DNA of 64,000 nucleotides from Candidatus Zixiibacteriota bacterium (lineage in GTDB: Bacteria; Zixibacteria; MSB-5A5; GN15; PGXB01), in NCBI GenBank assembly GCA_026397505.1, contig JAPLUR010000020.1:1-64000 (forward strand), in the 5' to 3' direction. This document shows, piece after piece, positions 28,261-36,621 of the stretch (position 1 is its first letter; each line of letters opens with the position of its first letter). Position numbers and translations under genes: made by a program. The notes below the pieces were generated by a model. The model was not told the DNA's origin and did no database searches. It saw only the letters and a list, made by a program, of their open reading frames with translations.

Positions 28261-29475
28261 CTATTCATTGTGAAGCGCTTCTGCCGGCTGAATCCGCGCA
28301 GCCAGCAAACTGGGATAAATCGCACATACTGTCAAAATAAGATATATCAAACCACCGGCAGACACAAGGGATAAGAAGAAGATGCCGCTGCCGATAGGTT
28401 TAGAGACTCCCAGCACCGCCAGATTCACTACAATCGGAATTCCAGCCAGGATGGCCAGCGTCCCCAGGGCTATTGTCTCACCCCATATTTGGAAAGGTAT
28501 TAATCGGGAATCGGCTCCCATAGCGCGCCGCAGGCCGATCTCGCCGCGGCGGCGACTGATCGATTGCCAAAAAATACCAAAGAGTCCGAGGACGACGTTG
28601 AATAGTAGAAAAACCGCGATGATCATAGGGGTTAAAATTGCTATTGCCATATCCCGTAATCTGAAATCCCGCGCCTCCGAAAGCGGTGTTATCCGAAAAT
28701 TGATATCGGGTGCCAGCGATGATAAGCGCCGCTGCAATTGAAGTTCGAATGAAACCGAAGTCCCTTCATTTACGCGAACCATCGCGGCGTAAGGAATACT
28801 TGAAGAATCATCCCATAACTGGCGCATAAAGAGTTCGCCTTCGGGCTCATTCAATTCCCCTCTGGGACGAAAGGTGCTGATAACGCCTATAATATTGTAT
28901 TTTTTACCATTCTGATTCTGTTCACTGTCGGTGAGGTCCTGGATATCCTCGCCAATTGCCCTGTTATCGCCAAAGATCCTCTTTTTAAGCGTTTCATCTA
29001 TTACGATCGGCTCATTGACGGCCGCATTGTCTTCGGGGCCAAACCACCTGCCCTCAACCAGAGTCATCTGCATGGTCTTGAAGTAATCGTCACCGACATA
29101 ACTGACGCCGGAATATATCGAAGTGCCGTTGTAATCGAATGAGTTATTAAACCGCATATTGCCATAGGGGATATTGCCGATGATGAAGTCCGCCTCCTTT
29201 ACTTCAGGAAACGATTTAATTTCACTTATTAAGAGGCGATATTTCGCGGCGTCCTCGGCGCCCATCTTTCCAAGGGATTCGCCTTTAGTCGCTTCAAGCC
29301 GGACATCCCAGAGATTCTTATAATCAAAACCCACCGGTCTAAAATAGTTCAACATACCCGATATAAGTATGTCACATACTACAAAGGCAACAATGAACGA
29401 CAAAAAGATTTCGATTAGAAGCAGGGACATGCTCTTCTTTCTGTTCCAGATCAGTTTTATAATATGGCGTATCAT
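28261..29475 (-). CDS. MacB/FtsX-like ABC permease 2
   Basis: The 404-residue product has an N-terminal TM (about 15-40), a large extracytoplasmic MacB periplasmic-core-like domain (about 45-275) and three C-terminal TMs with the FtsX signature ('RRGEIGLRRAMGA'). It overlaps permease 1 by four bases. Together with the ATPase and fusion protein it forms a tripartite exporter of the MacAB class; two different permeases imply a heterodimer. The substrate is not predictable from sequence. Confidence 0.92.
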   Translation of the reverse strand: MIRHIIKLIWNRKKSMSLLLIEIFLSFIVAFVVCDILISGMLNYFRPVGFDYKNLWDVRLEATKGESLGKMGAEDAAKYRLLISEIKSFPEVKEADFIIGNIPYGNMRFNNSFDYNGTSIYSGVSYVGDDYFKTMQMTLVEGRWFGPEDNAAVNEPIVIDETLKKRIFGDNRAIGEDIQDLTDSEQNQNGKKYNIIGVISTFRPRGELNEPEGELFMRQLWDDSSSIPYAAMVRVNEGTSVSFELQLQRRLSSLAPDINFRITPLSEARDFRLRDMAIAILTPMIIAVFLLFNVVLGLFGIFWQSISRRRGEIGLRRAMGADSRLIPFQIWGETIALGTLAILAGIPIVVNLAVLGVSKPIGSGIFFLSLVSAGGLIYLILTVCAIYPSLLAARIQPAEALHNE

Positions 29476-30701
29476 CGGCTTATTCCTTTCAGCGCTTCGG
29501 CGGGATGGAGACGCGACATCCGATATGATGGCAGGACTCCCGAGAAAATACCGAAGAAAACGGTGACGATCATACTGTAGAAAAATACTTTCATGTCAAG
29601 TTCGATGTATCCCCATGGAACCACGCCGCTGGCATTTATGAGCAAAAGCGCTATCCACGATAAAATATATGCAATCAGCCCGCCGATAAGAGTAAGAATG
29701 ACATTTTCTATTATGAATTGACCCATCAAAGTCGATGACGAAGCTCCAAAAGCCTTTCTTATTCCAATTTCGGGGAATCTCTCCATGATGCGGCTGATAT
29801 TGACGGTCGTGAGATTCACGGCCGGCAGGAGCATAAAGAGGATCATCATGCCAATGATGCCTAAGAAAGTGACGATTTCGCTCTGACCGGCCTCCGTCAT
29901 AAATGATTCAGACATGGTACCTATAAAACAGTCAAGCGAGGTGATTTGCAGGGCATCCTTATGGTCTTTAATCAATTGCTCCATATGACTTTGGAATTCA
30001 TTTTTTATCGGTGCGAATTGCGATTTGTCGGCGGCTTGCATCAAAGCGAATTCATCGCCCCATAATTCTTTGCTGTTCATTGCTCCGAGGGAAGTCGTAA
30101 GAGGAACAAAGATATCGGCATTGAGAAATATCGCCCTTATTTCTCGAAAAGGGATAATCCCGATAATTCGGTACGTCCCCTTGGAGGTCTCCAGATATTC
30201 GCCAAGAGCCGGTTTTGTACCGAATATATTTTGTCCGGCGCGATCGGTAATGACCGCCACCATTTCGGCCCTGTCTACGGCTTCCTTCTTAAAAGACATT
30301 CCTTCCAGAAAAGGAAATTCAGCAATATCCCAGAAAACGTCGTCGGTGTATTTTATTTTTAATGGAATTCTTTTATTTTCGGAATATATAACCGCTTCAT
30401 GGGCTTCAGAGAAAATTGAAATCGCTTCGGGACCCTTGAGATTGCGGACATATTGATCGAGCACGTAATAGCTGGGATAGCTTATAATATGGCCTTTCTT
30501 AAAACGGGCCTCGATACGGTTTACAATCATGCATCGATCCAGTCGGGAGCCGGATTTCCCCATAGATGTTGCATGATTCATCAGAGCGACCGAAACCGTC
30601 AGGACGGACAGGGTAATGATAATCCCAAAGAGACTGATGAAAGTATAATATTTTTGCCGCAGCAGTCCTTTTAGCGCGATTTTAAAATAATTCCTCAGCA
30701 T
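29472..30701 (-). CDS. MacB/FtsX-like ABC permease 1
   Basis: The 409-residue product has the same layout as its partner: TM at about 18-42, periplasmic domain (about 50-280) and three C-terminal TMs with 'MERFPEIGIRKAFGAS'. It starts nine bases after the ATPase stop and overlaps the second permease, so it is cotranslated. Divergence from the partner indicates an old duplication with distinct roles. Confidence 0.92.
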   Translation of the reverse strand: MLRNYFKIALKGLLRQKYYTFISLFGIIITLSVLTVSVALMNHATSMGKSGSRLDRCMIVNRIEARFKKGHIISYPSYYVLDQYVRNLKGPEAISIFSEAHEAVIYSENKRIPLKIKYTDDVFWDIAEFPFLEGMSFKKEAVDRAEMVAVITDRAGQNIFGTKPALGEYLETSKGTYRIIGIIPFREIRAIFLNADIFVPLTTSLGAMNSKELWGDEFALMQAADKSQFAPIKNEFQSHMEQLIKDHKDALQITSLDCFIGTMSESFMTEAGQSEIVTFLGIIGMMILFMLLPAVNLTTVNISRIMERFPEIGIRKAFGASSSTLMGQFIIENVILTLIGGLIAYILSWIALLLINASGVVPWGYIELDMKVFFYSMIVTVFFGIFSGVLPSYRMSRLHPAEALKGISR

Positions 30702-30710
30702 ATAGTTCTC

Positions 30711-31382
30711 CTAAGACACCTGGCTGCCGTCAAAGAGGCGAATTATTCGATTGGTGCGGTCGGCGATCTCTTCATTATGAGTAACAATCGCGATCGTGAC
30801 TTTCTCTTCTTTGTTCAGGGTGAGCAATATTTCCATTATTTCATTGCTCATGTTGGAATCGAGATTGCCGGTCGGTTCATCGGCCAAAATTATTTTCGGA
30901 TCACTGACAATTGCACGGGCCACGGCCACTCGCTGACACTGACCGCCGGAAAGCTGTGTCGGGAAATGCTTGGTTCTGGCGCTCAAGCCGACCTTCGCCA
31001 GTGCGTCCAAAGCCCTTCGCTGTCGTTCACCGGCAGTCATCTTGCGGTAAATCAAAGGCAATTCGACATTATCCACGACGCTGAGATCGGCGATCAAATG
31101 GAAGCTTTGGAATACAAAACCGATCATCTTGTTCCGCAGACGCGCCATCTCCTTTTCGCTCATCCCCACCACATTATTGCCCCCTATCAGCACTTCGCCC
31201 TCAGTCGGGGCATCGATCAGCCCCATAATGTTAAGCAACGTGCTCTTGCCCGAGCCCGATGGCCCCATAATCGAAAGAAATGATCCCTCCGGCACTTCAA
31301 TATTGATATTGTGCAGTGCCAGTGTCTCCACGCTGGAGGTGCGATAGATTTTTTCAACCTGATTCAGACTAATCATGTCCAT
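30711..31382 (-). CDS. LolD/MacB-type ABC transporter ATPase
   Basis: I prefer the ATG at 31382 (or 31376) over the longer frame; the product is about 223 residues, normal for LolD-like subunits. Motifs: Walker A 'GPSGSGKST', Q-loop 'FVFQSFHL', signature 'LSGGQCQRVAVARAI', Walker B 'IILADEPTGNLD', H-loop 'VTHN'. It energises the two permeases encoded downstream and follows the fusion-protein gene by a few bases. Confidence 0.95.
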   Translation of the reverse strand: MDMISLNQVEKIYRTSSVETLALHNINIEVPEGSFLSIMGPSGSGKSTLLNIMGLIDAPTEGEVLIGGNNVVGMSEKEMARLRNKMIGFVFQSFHLIADLSVVDNVELPLIYRKMTAGERQRRALDALAKVGLSARTKHFPTQLSGGQCQRVAVARAIVSDPKIILADEPTGNLDSNMSNEIMEILLTLNKEEKVTIAIVTHNEEIADRTNRIIRLFDGSQVS

Positions 31383-31386
31383 AACC

Positions 31387-32661
31387 TTATCTATTTTGAG
31401 AAATTGCATCTTTTCTGTTTTTTATCGTAAGAAGCTTCGCCTCCCGATATTTTTTCATATCCGAGACAATTACAGTATCACCGGGAGAGATTCCCCCTTG
31501 TACCTCCACCCAGTTGAAATTGGCGGCGCCAATATCGACTTTGCGGGACTGGGCTCGATTTCCATTAATAACAAAGATGGTTTGATCATGGAGACCTTCG
31601 TAAAAGGGCCCGTTTGAGACACGTACAACATTATTGACGCTCGAGGTCACCACAAAGACATCAGTACGGAGATTGGGACGAAGAATTTCATCGTTGGGAT
31701 TATCCAGTTGGACATCAAAGGAAGTCAGGCTGTTGCGGACCAGGGGCGAAATAGAACTGATTTTGCCGTCAATTATTTTCTCGCCAATCCTTATTCGCAC
31801 GATCTGACCGACCGCGATCAGACCGGAATTGATAGAGGATATCTCACCCTGCAGCCGATAGCGGCTAAGATCAGCCACCCGTGCCACCACGTCTCCCTCT
31901 CTGATCGGAAATCCGATGGAATCGTTCACCCAGGTGACGATTCCGTCGAGCGTCGAGGGGGCATTCGAGAGAGCCAGCCGGCGGCTGATTTCGTTTAATG
32001 TTTTTTCCTGAAGATGAACCTGCAGCAAAAGGGATTGCAGGTCCGTTTCCATCGAAGCGCGCTGATTATCGATCTGAAGATTCAAGACCGCCAGTTCGCG
32101 ATCCGCGATTTCTGAAGCAAGCGCGGCTCGTTGCAGCTCTTCCTCACTGCTGGCCCCGATCTCATTTAGCCGTTTGATACGGTCATATTGAATTCTGACA
32201 AATCGCGCCTGAAGTTCTTTAACTTCCTTGGAGGCCTGCAATTCCGCCTGTTTTCGCTCCAGCTCCAGCCCCATCTGAGTTCTCTTATACCGCAATAATT
32301 CCAATTGCTCTTTTGTCTTATCATATTCAATTTGAAGATTATCTTTTTCCAATTCGAGGATTGACTGCCCCGCCTTGACATTATCGCCGGGTCGAAGAAG
32401 ACACTTGCGCAAAATGCTGTTATTTGGTGCGGTAATGGCCTGTTCTATTTCCGGGACAATCGTTCCGCTGGCATTGAGAGTGGCTTCAATATCGCCACTT
32501 TCTGCCACCGAATATCTTATCCGCGCCCATTCCACCGAACGGGTACTGAATTGCCTGATGATGAAAATTATTAATAGAAATGAAATAAAAATGGATATTC
32601 CGACTATCCAGCGTTTGCGCCGCTGTTTTAATATGATATCTTTTGGCAACTGTCGATCCAT
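31387..32661 (-). CDS. Periplasmic membrane-fusion (HlyD/MacA-like) protein
   Basis: The 424-residue product has an N-terminal TM (about 18-38), a biotinyl-lipoyl-like half ('NSILRKCLLRPGDNVKAGQSILELE'), a long coiled-coil hairpin (about 115-225) and a beta-barrel with 'VQGGISPGDTVIVSD'. It links the inner-membrane ABC permeases to an outer-membrane channel not encoded here. It is first in the operon; GAGG lies about ten bases before ATG, about 30 bases below the predicted sigma54 start site. Confidence 0.92.
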   Translation of the reverse strand: MDRQLPKDIILKQRRKRWIVGISIFISFLLIIFIIRQFSTRSVEWARIRYSVAESGDIEATLNASGTIVPEIEQAITAPNNSILRKCLLRPGDNVKAGQSILELEKDNLQIEYDKTKEQLELLRYKRTQMGLELERKQAELQASKEVKELQARFVRIQYDRIKRLNEIGASSEEELQRAALASEIADRELAVLNLQIDNQRASMETDLQSLLLQVHLQEKTLNEISRRLALSNAPSTLDGIVTWVNDSIGFPIREGDVVARVADLSRYRLQGEISSINSGLIAVGQIVRIRIGEKIIDGKISSISPLVRNSLTSFDVQLDNPNDEILRPNLRTDVFVVTSSVNNVVRVSNGPFYEGLHDQTIFVINGNRAQSRKVDIGAANFNWVEVQGGISPGDTVIVSDMKKYREAKLLTIKNRKDAISQNR

Positions 32662-32702
32662 AGAATTTTATCCTCAGAAAATTTAATTTCTGCTTAATCA
32701 AT

Positions 32703-32718
32703 ATCAATATCTGTGCCA
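32703..32718 (-). promoter_or_regulatory. Sigma54-type (-24/-12) promoter for the exporter operon
   Basis: The minus strand reads TGGCAC-N5-TTGAT, matching TGGCAC-N5-TTGCW with one deviation in the -12 GC. It lies about 42 bases before the fusion-protein ATG. The operon encodes its own NtrC-type activator, which strengthens the call. Confidence 0.65.
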
Positions 32719-32750
32719 ACGGGTAAGTTGCAGTATGGCAATATAATAAG

Positions 32751-32763
32751 TCCGGCATCCGGA
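32751..32763. promoter_or_regulatory. Short inverted repeat between promoter and upstream site
   Basis: TCCGG-CAT-CCGGA, perfect 5-bp arms. It could be a weaker activator site; spacing and GC content differ from the main palindrome. Confidence 0.4.
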
Positions 32764-32769
32764 TAAAAT

Positions 32770-32789
32770 ACTGTCCGGAAATGGACAGT
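32770..32789. promoter_or_regulatory. Palindromic enhancer-like site for the sigma54 activator
   Basis: ACTGTCC-N6-GGACAGT, perfect 7-bp arms, about 55-70 bp upstream of the -24/-12 element. This is a normal position for a bound NtrC-family dimer. Confidence 0.6.
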
Positions 32790-32831
32790 TTGCACGATAT
32801 TTGATAATTGCTTAAGACTCAGAGCAAGGTG

Positions 32832-33238
32832 GACGAAGAAAATTAGCGTCGACCGGTAGATTTCATATCCGCTTGATTATCAAACATAGCCGAGTCCAGA
32901 AGCCACGGCGAAAAAGATTCGTTTATAGACGCGACAGAAGTTTTGGCAGTAGAGAAGATTCGGATCAATTTGATGAAGTTAAAAATGGAGCAGAAATTGC
33001 CAAATGTGTAATATAGACAATCATACCCAGAATTGCTCAAGACAGCGACCAAATGATTTGTGCCAGATTTGTGACAACTTCAATACAAAACATATCAAAA
33101 CAGATCAAAAGACATCAAAGCACATCAAAGACCGAATTTATTGGCATATTTAAAGTTATGGCGGAATTCGTTGATTACTAACAGGTTGCGAAAATGGGTC
33201 CTTGCGAATCCGGGGTTCGAGTCCCTGCACCGCTATTT
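32832..33238 (+). repeat. Dispersed repeat, copy 3, most diverged
   Basis: It aligns to copies 1 and 2 from about 'GATCAATTTGATGAAGTT' (32962) through 'GTGACAACTTCAATACAAAAC', the decamer array (about 33085-33130) and the tRNA-like end at 33206-33234 ('CGGGGTTCGAGTCCCTG'). The left boundary is approximate. The downstream arm seen in copies 1 and 2 is missing. It lies just upstream of the exporter promoter region. Confidence 0.7.
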
Positions 33239-33786
33239 ATTGCAATACAAAACCATACTTGGCCAATGATAGATTATATATATCAATTATTGTGTTCAAG
33301 TCCGGCAACGGCCTCTGAACGAAGGTTTTCGGCCACTTATCTGAATGGTTTGTGAAATTCCCGGTCCATGAAACCAATAAGAGTTTATGAACTGCAAATT
33401 AAAGATACTTAAGCTCTGGCAGAACGGATGCTCTTCGTTAAGCAAGGGTCGGGGGAAAGGAATCTTAATGGTGAACTCCAAGCTAATGGCTGAATTACTA
33501 ATCAATTTGACAATGCTGAGCGGACTCTCGGCGAGCCATTGAAATCCTTCTCGGGCAACGATGACAAAATCCTCGTGCAGTTCATGCAAGACATGAATTC
33601 GGTGATAGGCAGTTCTATGACGGGCAGATTCGAAGGAATGATAAATATGAGATAATTGCCGGTTGAAAGGAAAGGGATAGATCCGGCTAATTTCAGTGAA
33701 GAAGTTTTTGATAACTGAATAAATTTAGCGGAATGACTGTGTTTTGCGTGGATCCCAAGAATAAGGAGATAATCCTTCAAAATCTC
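33239..33786 (-). other. Gene-poor stretch, possible decayed coding sequence
   Basis: Two overlapping minus-strand frames (33502-33780 and 33296-33589) pass from one to the other around 33550-33590, as in a frameshifted gene. Neither half resembles a family I know. I do not annotate a product. Confidence 0.3.
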
Positions 33787-34431
33787 TCATTTCTTGGTAT
33801 TCCCGAGTTCCGTCATGATTCGATGCTGGCCGAAATATCCATTTACGAGAGCCTCAATAGCCTTCTCCAATCGTTTCCAACCATAATTGGAATGCAGGTC
33901 AATTCCCATATATTCATCGGCCACTTTCGACTGCAGAACCAGAAAAGTAATGCCGGCATGGAGCAGCGCGGCCGCGGCACCGAGGTCAATATCGCAGTAT
34001 TTAGCGGCATCTATTGGAAGTGCCCCCAATATCTCGGTCCGCTGTTTTTCGCGGATCCGGGACAATTGCTCGGTCAGCTCGTTTTTCTGAATCAATTCCC
34101 AGCGCATGATTTCTTGGGTCACTTTGCGGCGACGAATCTCTTTGAGATAATTGCTGAGCAGAGTAACGCTGATCTGCTCGGTATTGGTAACACGTCGTAA
34201 ATTAATATCGGCGCCGAGAAGCTCAGTGGCTGAAGGCCAATAGCCCCCCTCTTGCGCAAAGGCGCGAAGAAGCTCGGCAAGGCCACCGAAGTAACGATAG
34301 ATGAGAACTTTGCTGACCTTGGCTTCACGGGCAATCGAATTAATTCCCAGGTTTTCGAATCCCTTTTGCGACAACAGACGCCCCAGAGCCTGCAATATTC
34401 TTTCTCGAGTCATTTCCTTATCACGCTCCAT
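33787..34431 (-). CDS. TetR/AcrR-family transcriptional regulator
   Basis: The 214-residue product has an N-terminal HTH (about 8-55, 'ILQALGRLLSQKGFENLGINSIAREAKVSKVLIYRYF'), a textbook TetR DNA-binding domain. The C-terminal ligand domain is diverged, so the inducer is unknown. It is divergent from the hydrogenase/Hdr operon across a 720-bp gap that holds two operator-like sites 30 bp apart, so it may control that operon, itself or both. Confidence 0.9.
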   Translation of the reverse strand: MERDKEMTRERILQALGRLLSQKGFENLGINSIAREAKVSKVLIYRYFGGLAELLRAFAQEGGYWPSATELLGADINLRRVTNTEQISVTLLSNYLKEIRRRKVTQEIMRWELIQKNELTEQLSRIREKQRTEILGALPIDAAKYCDIDLGAAAALLHAGITFLVLQSKVADEYMGIDLHSNYGWKRLEKAIEALVNGYFGQHRIMTELGNTKK

Positions 34432-34724
34432 TTGTCACTCCTGCCAATTTGTCAAATAATATGTCGGATTTTCCCGAATTTCTCTGTCTAAGACGGCTTT
34501 CAAATGAAAAGGCCGGGGATTCAGCACTCTCACGCCTTTCTGGATACAATGCCGAATCGCGTCAACTGAAAGATAAAGACTTTTTTCCTAAACACCACAT
34601 ATATTCAGCATTGATTTCGACACCAAAATGTAAGAGAGATTTTAGCAAATAACCATCAGACCTGCCGCGAAGTGGGATTTATTATTCGAAAGACAGAATC
34701 TGTAAGGTGTTGAGGCAAATTTAT

Positions 34725-34770
34725 GTAACCAATGGGTAACGCGCATGGGAATACGTTACCGTATGGTTAC
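34725..34770. promoter_or_regulatory. Paired operator-like sites GTWACC-N4-GGTWAC
   Basis: Site 1 (34725-34740) is GTAACC-AATG-GGTAAC and site 2 (34755-34770) is GTTACC-GTAT-GGTTAC. Their starts are exactly 30 bp apart (three helical turns), and each is near-palindromic. The pair also forms a longer imperfect inverted repeat. Position between tetR and hdrC suggests operator sites, most simply for the TetR protein. The remaining gap (34432-34724, 34771-35031) shows nothing else. Confidence 0.55.
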
Positions 34771-35031
34771 TAATGACCATGAGTGGCCTTAAATCTTAGC
34801 CCACCGCGACTGCATTTGGTATACTGCCCGGTTACATTGCTTTAACCCATAATTAATTAATCATATGGTTTTCAACAACTTCATATCGAGATCCAATAAA
34901 GACATAAAACAGGATTGTTAGTATCATATATTTATTGATAATGTATACTATTTTTATCCCTTTATGCAATTGTGCTTTCTTTTTTGTGCTGTAAACCCCC
35001 TTCGGCCAAAATGTGACAAATAACTTTTCTC

Positions 35032-35059
35032 TTGACGCTGTTTTGATTCAAGGTAGATT
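35032..35059 (+). promoter_or_regulatory. Sigma70-like promoter for the Hdr/hydrogenase operon
   Basis: TTGACG (35032-35037), 16-base spacer, TAGATT (35054-35059), about 93 bases before the hdrC start. It is a reasonable match in the correct place. Confidence 0.5.
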
Positions 35060-35152
35060 CCAAAATAGAGATTCTATAAAACGGACGACTTCTATTTATT
35101 ACAAAATTCGTCCTATTTAGTCCGAATCGTTAAGCGATCTGAGTGAGGTCAT

Positions 35153-35518
35153 ATGAAAGATGAAATAGTTCCTCTTCCAAAAGCTGAAGCCGAATTACGG
35201 GCGGCTTTCTGGAACCAGGTTAGTAGTTTCCCCGAGGGGTATAAAATCAAGCACTGTCTTCAATGTGGGACCTGTTCCGGGACCTGCCCCGTTTCTTACG
35301 CGATGGATATCAGTCCCCGGCAAATTATCGCCCTTTTCCGGGCGGGACACATTGAGGAAATTCTCAGCAGCCGTGCCATCTGGCTCTGCGCATCCTGCTA
35401 TTCCTGCACGGTGCGCTGTCCGGCAGGTATCAAAATCACCGACACCCTCTATGCCCTCAAAAGGCTGGCCATGGAGAAGGAAATCTACCCGCGCCGTTTC
35501 CCTGTCCACTCGCTGTAA
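35153..35518 (+). CDS. hdrC: Heterodisulfide-reductase subunit C-like ferredoxin protein, ended by an in-frame TAA
   Basis: The 121 residues translated from ATG (GAGG upstream) contain both [4Fe-4S] motifs of HdrC, 'CLQCGTCSGTCP' (about 36-47) and 'CASCYSCTVRCP' (about 82-93), which carry electrons between HdrA and HdrB. The chain stops at TAA 35516-35518, where family members continue for about 70 residues. The same frame goes on through one more TAA to a TGA overlapping hdrB, and its translation looks like the normal HdrC C-terminus. The short form may keep redox activity but lose its C-terminal helices. Confidence 0.85.
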   Translation: MKDEIVPLPKAEAELRAAFWNQVSSFPEGYKIKHCLQCGTCSGTCPVSYAMDISPRQIIALFRAGHIEEILSSRAIWLCASCYSCTVRCPAGIKITDTLYALKRLAMEKEIYPRRFPVHSL

Positions 35519-35740
35519 GAGGCTTTTGCAAATAATGTCTACTAATATGGACGATACTATGAATTAGGTCTGGGCATCAGGTATCTTTTGTCGACCGACA
35601 TTGTGAAATTATTCTCCAATATAGGTTATGGTCTCAGGATGATAAAACGGGGTCGTCTCGCCATCATCCCGAAAAAGCTCAAACGGATCAATCAGATCCG
35701 GGCTATTATTGAGAAAGCCAATCAATTCGAGGAGGCCTGA
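35519..35740 (+). pseudogene. hdrC: HdrC C-terminal frame beyond two in-frame TAA codons
   Basis: The reading continues in frame: 'EAFANNVY', a second TAA (35543-35545), then 'YGRYYELGLGIRYLLSTD' to 'FEEA' and TGA at 35738-35740. There is no frameshift in 74 codons, and the family-typical 'YGR..E.GL' and 'RGRL...PKK' are preserved. The TGA overlaps the hdrB ATG as TGATG, the usual coupling in this operon. Recent nonsense mutation, sequence error or readthrough are all possible. A strong GAGGAGG for hdrB lies inside it. Confidence 0.8.
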
Positions 35741-36621
35741 TGTTAGAGTATGCTTATTACCCCGGTTGCAGCCTGGAGCACACGGCCAGCCCCTATGATA
35801 AATCGATTCGAGCCGTTTTCCAAACGCTGGGAGTCGGCTTGCATGAAATCGAAGATTGGAATTGCTGCGGCGCCACGATGTATATGTCCACCAAGAAGAT
35901 TGTCGGCTATTCTATCAGTGCGCGCAATCTCGCCATAGCGCAGAATATGGGGATGCCGATTTGTGCTCCTTGCAGCAGTTGTTATACCATCCTTCAAAAG
36001 ACCAATCGTCACATTGCCTGGGATCCCAAAGAGCGAGCCAAAATAAATGAGGCCCTTAAGGCCGCCGATCTCTCCTACGATACCCATGTTGATGTCCGCC
36101 ATCCTCTTGATATCCTGTCAAACGATATTGGACTGAATGCCATTGCCGCTCGGGTTGTAACCCCCCTTAAAGGCCTCAGAGTGGCGCCATATTATGGCTG
36201 CCAGATTGTTCGACCCCACGGGCAATTTGATGATGTCGATGACCCGGTCAAAATGGATCAACTCCTTTCTCGCATTGGCGCGGAAGTAGTCCATTATCCC
36301 TGTAAAGTGCGCTGTTGCGGAGGGATGTTGATGACCACTCAACAGAATATTGCCCTGGCCCTGAATCTGAAGCTTTTGGAGGCGGCTGCGGACAATGGCG
36401 CCGACATGATTGCCACCGCCTGTCCGCTCTGCCAGATGAATCTGGAAGCTTATCAGAAGAAGATCAATAAAGCCTTCAATCGTAATTTCAATATTCCGGT
36501 GGTTTATTTCAGCCATCTTCTGGGCATTGCCTTAGGCATCAAGCCCAACCAGATGGGAATCGAGCAATTTATCATCAGCCCGGATAAACTCACGAGTATT
36601 GCCGGGGAGGTAAAAATATGA
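35740..36621 (+). CDS. hdrB: Heterodisulfide-reductase subunit B-like, two CCG domains
   Basis: The 293-residue product has two cysteine-rich CCG domains: 'YYPGC...WNCCGAT...CAPCSSC' (N-half) and 'YYGCQ...CCGG...CPLCQMN' (C-half). All ligands for the two non-cubane [4Fe-4S] clusters that reduce disulfides in methanogen HdrB are present. In bacteria the real acceptor is usually unknown. The length is normal. The start has GAGGAGG and the stop overlaps the next gene by ATGA. Confidence 0.95.
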   Translation: MLEYAYYPGCSLEHTASPYDKSIRAVFQTLGVGLHEIEDWNCCGATMYMSTKKIVGYSISARNLAIAQNMGMPICAPCSSCYTILQKTNRHIAWDPKERAKINEALKAADLSYDTHVDVRHPLDILSNDIGLNAIAARVVTPLKGLRVAPYYGCQIVRPHGQFDDVDDPVKMDQLLSRIGAEVVHYPCKVRCCGGMLMTTQQNIALALNLKLLEAAADNGADMIATACPLCQMNLEAYQKKINKAFNRNFNIPVVYFSHLLGIALGIKPNQMGIEQFIISPDKLTSIAGEVKI

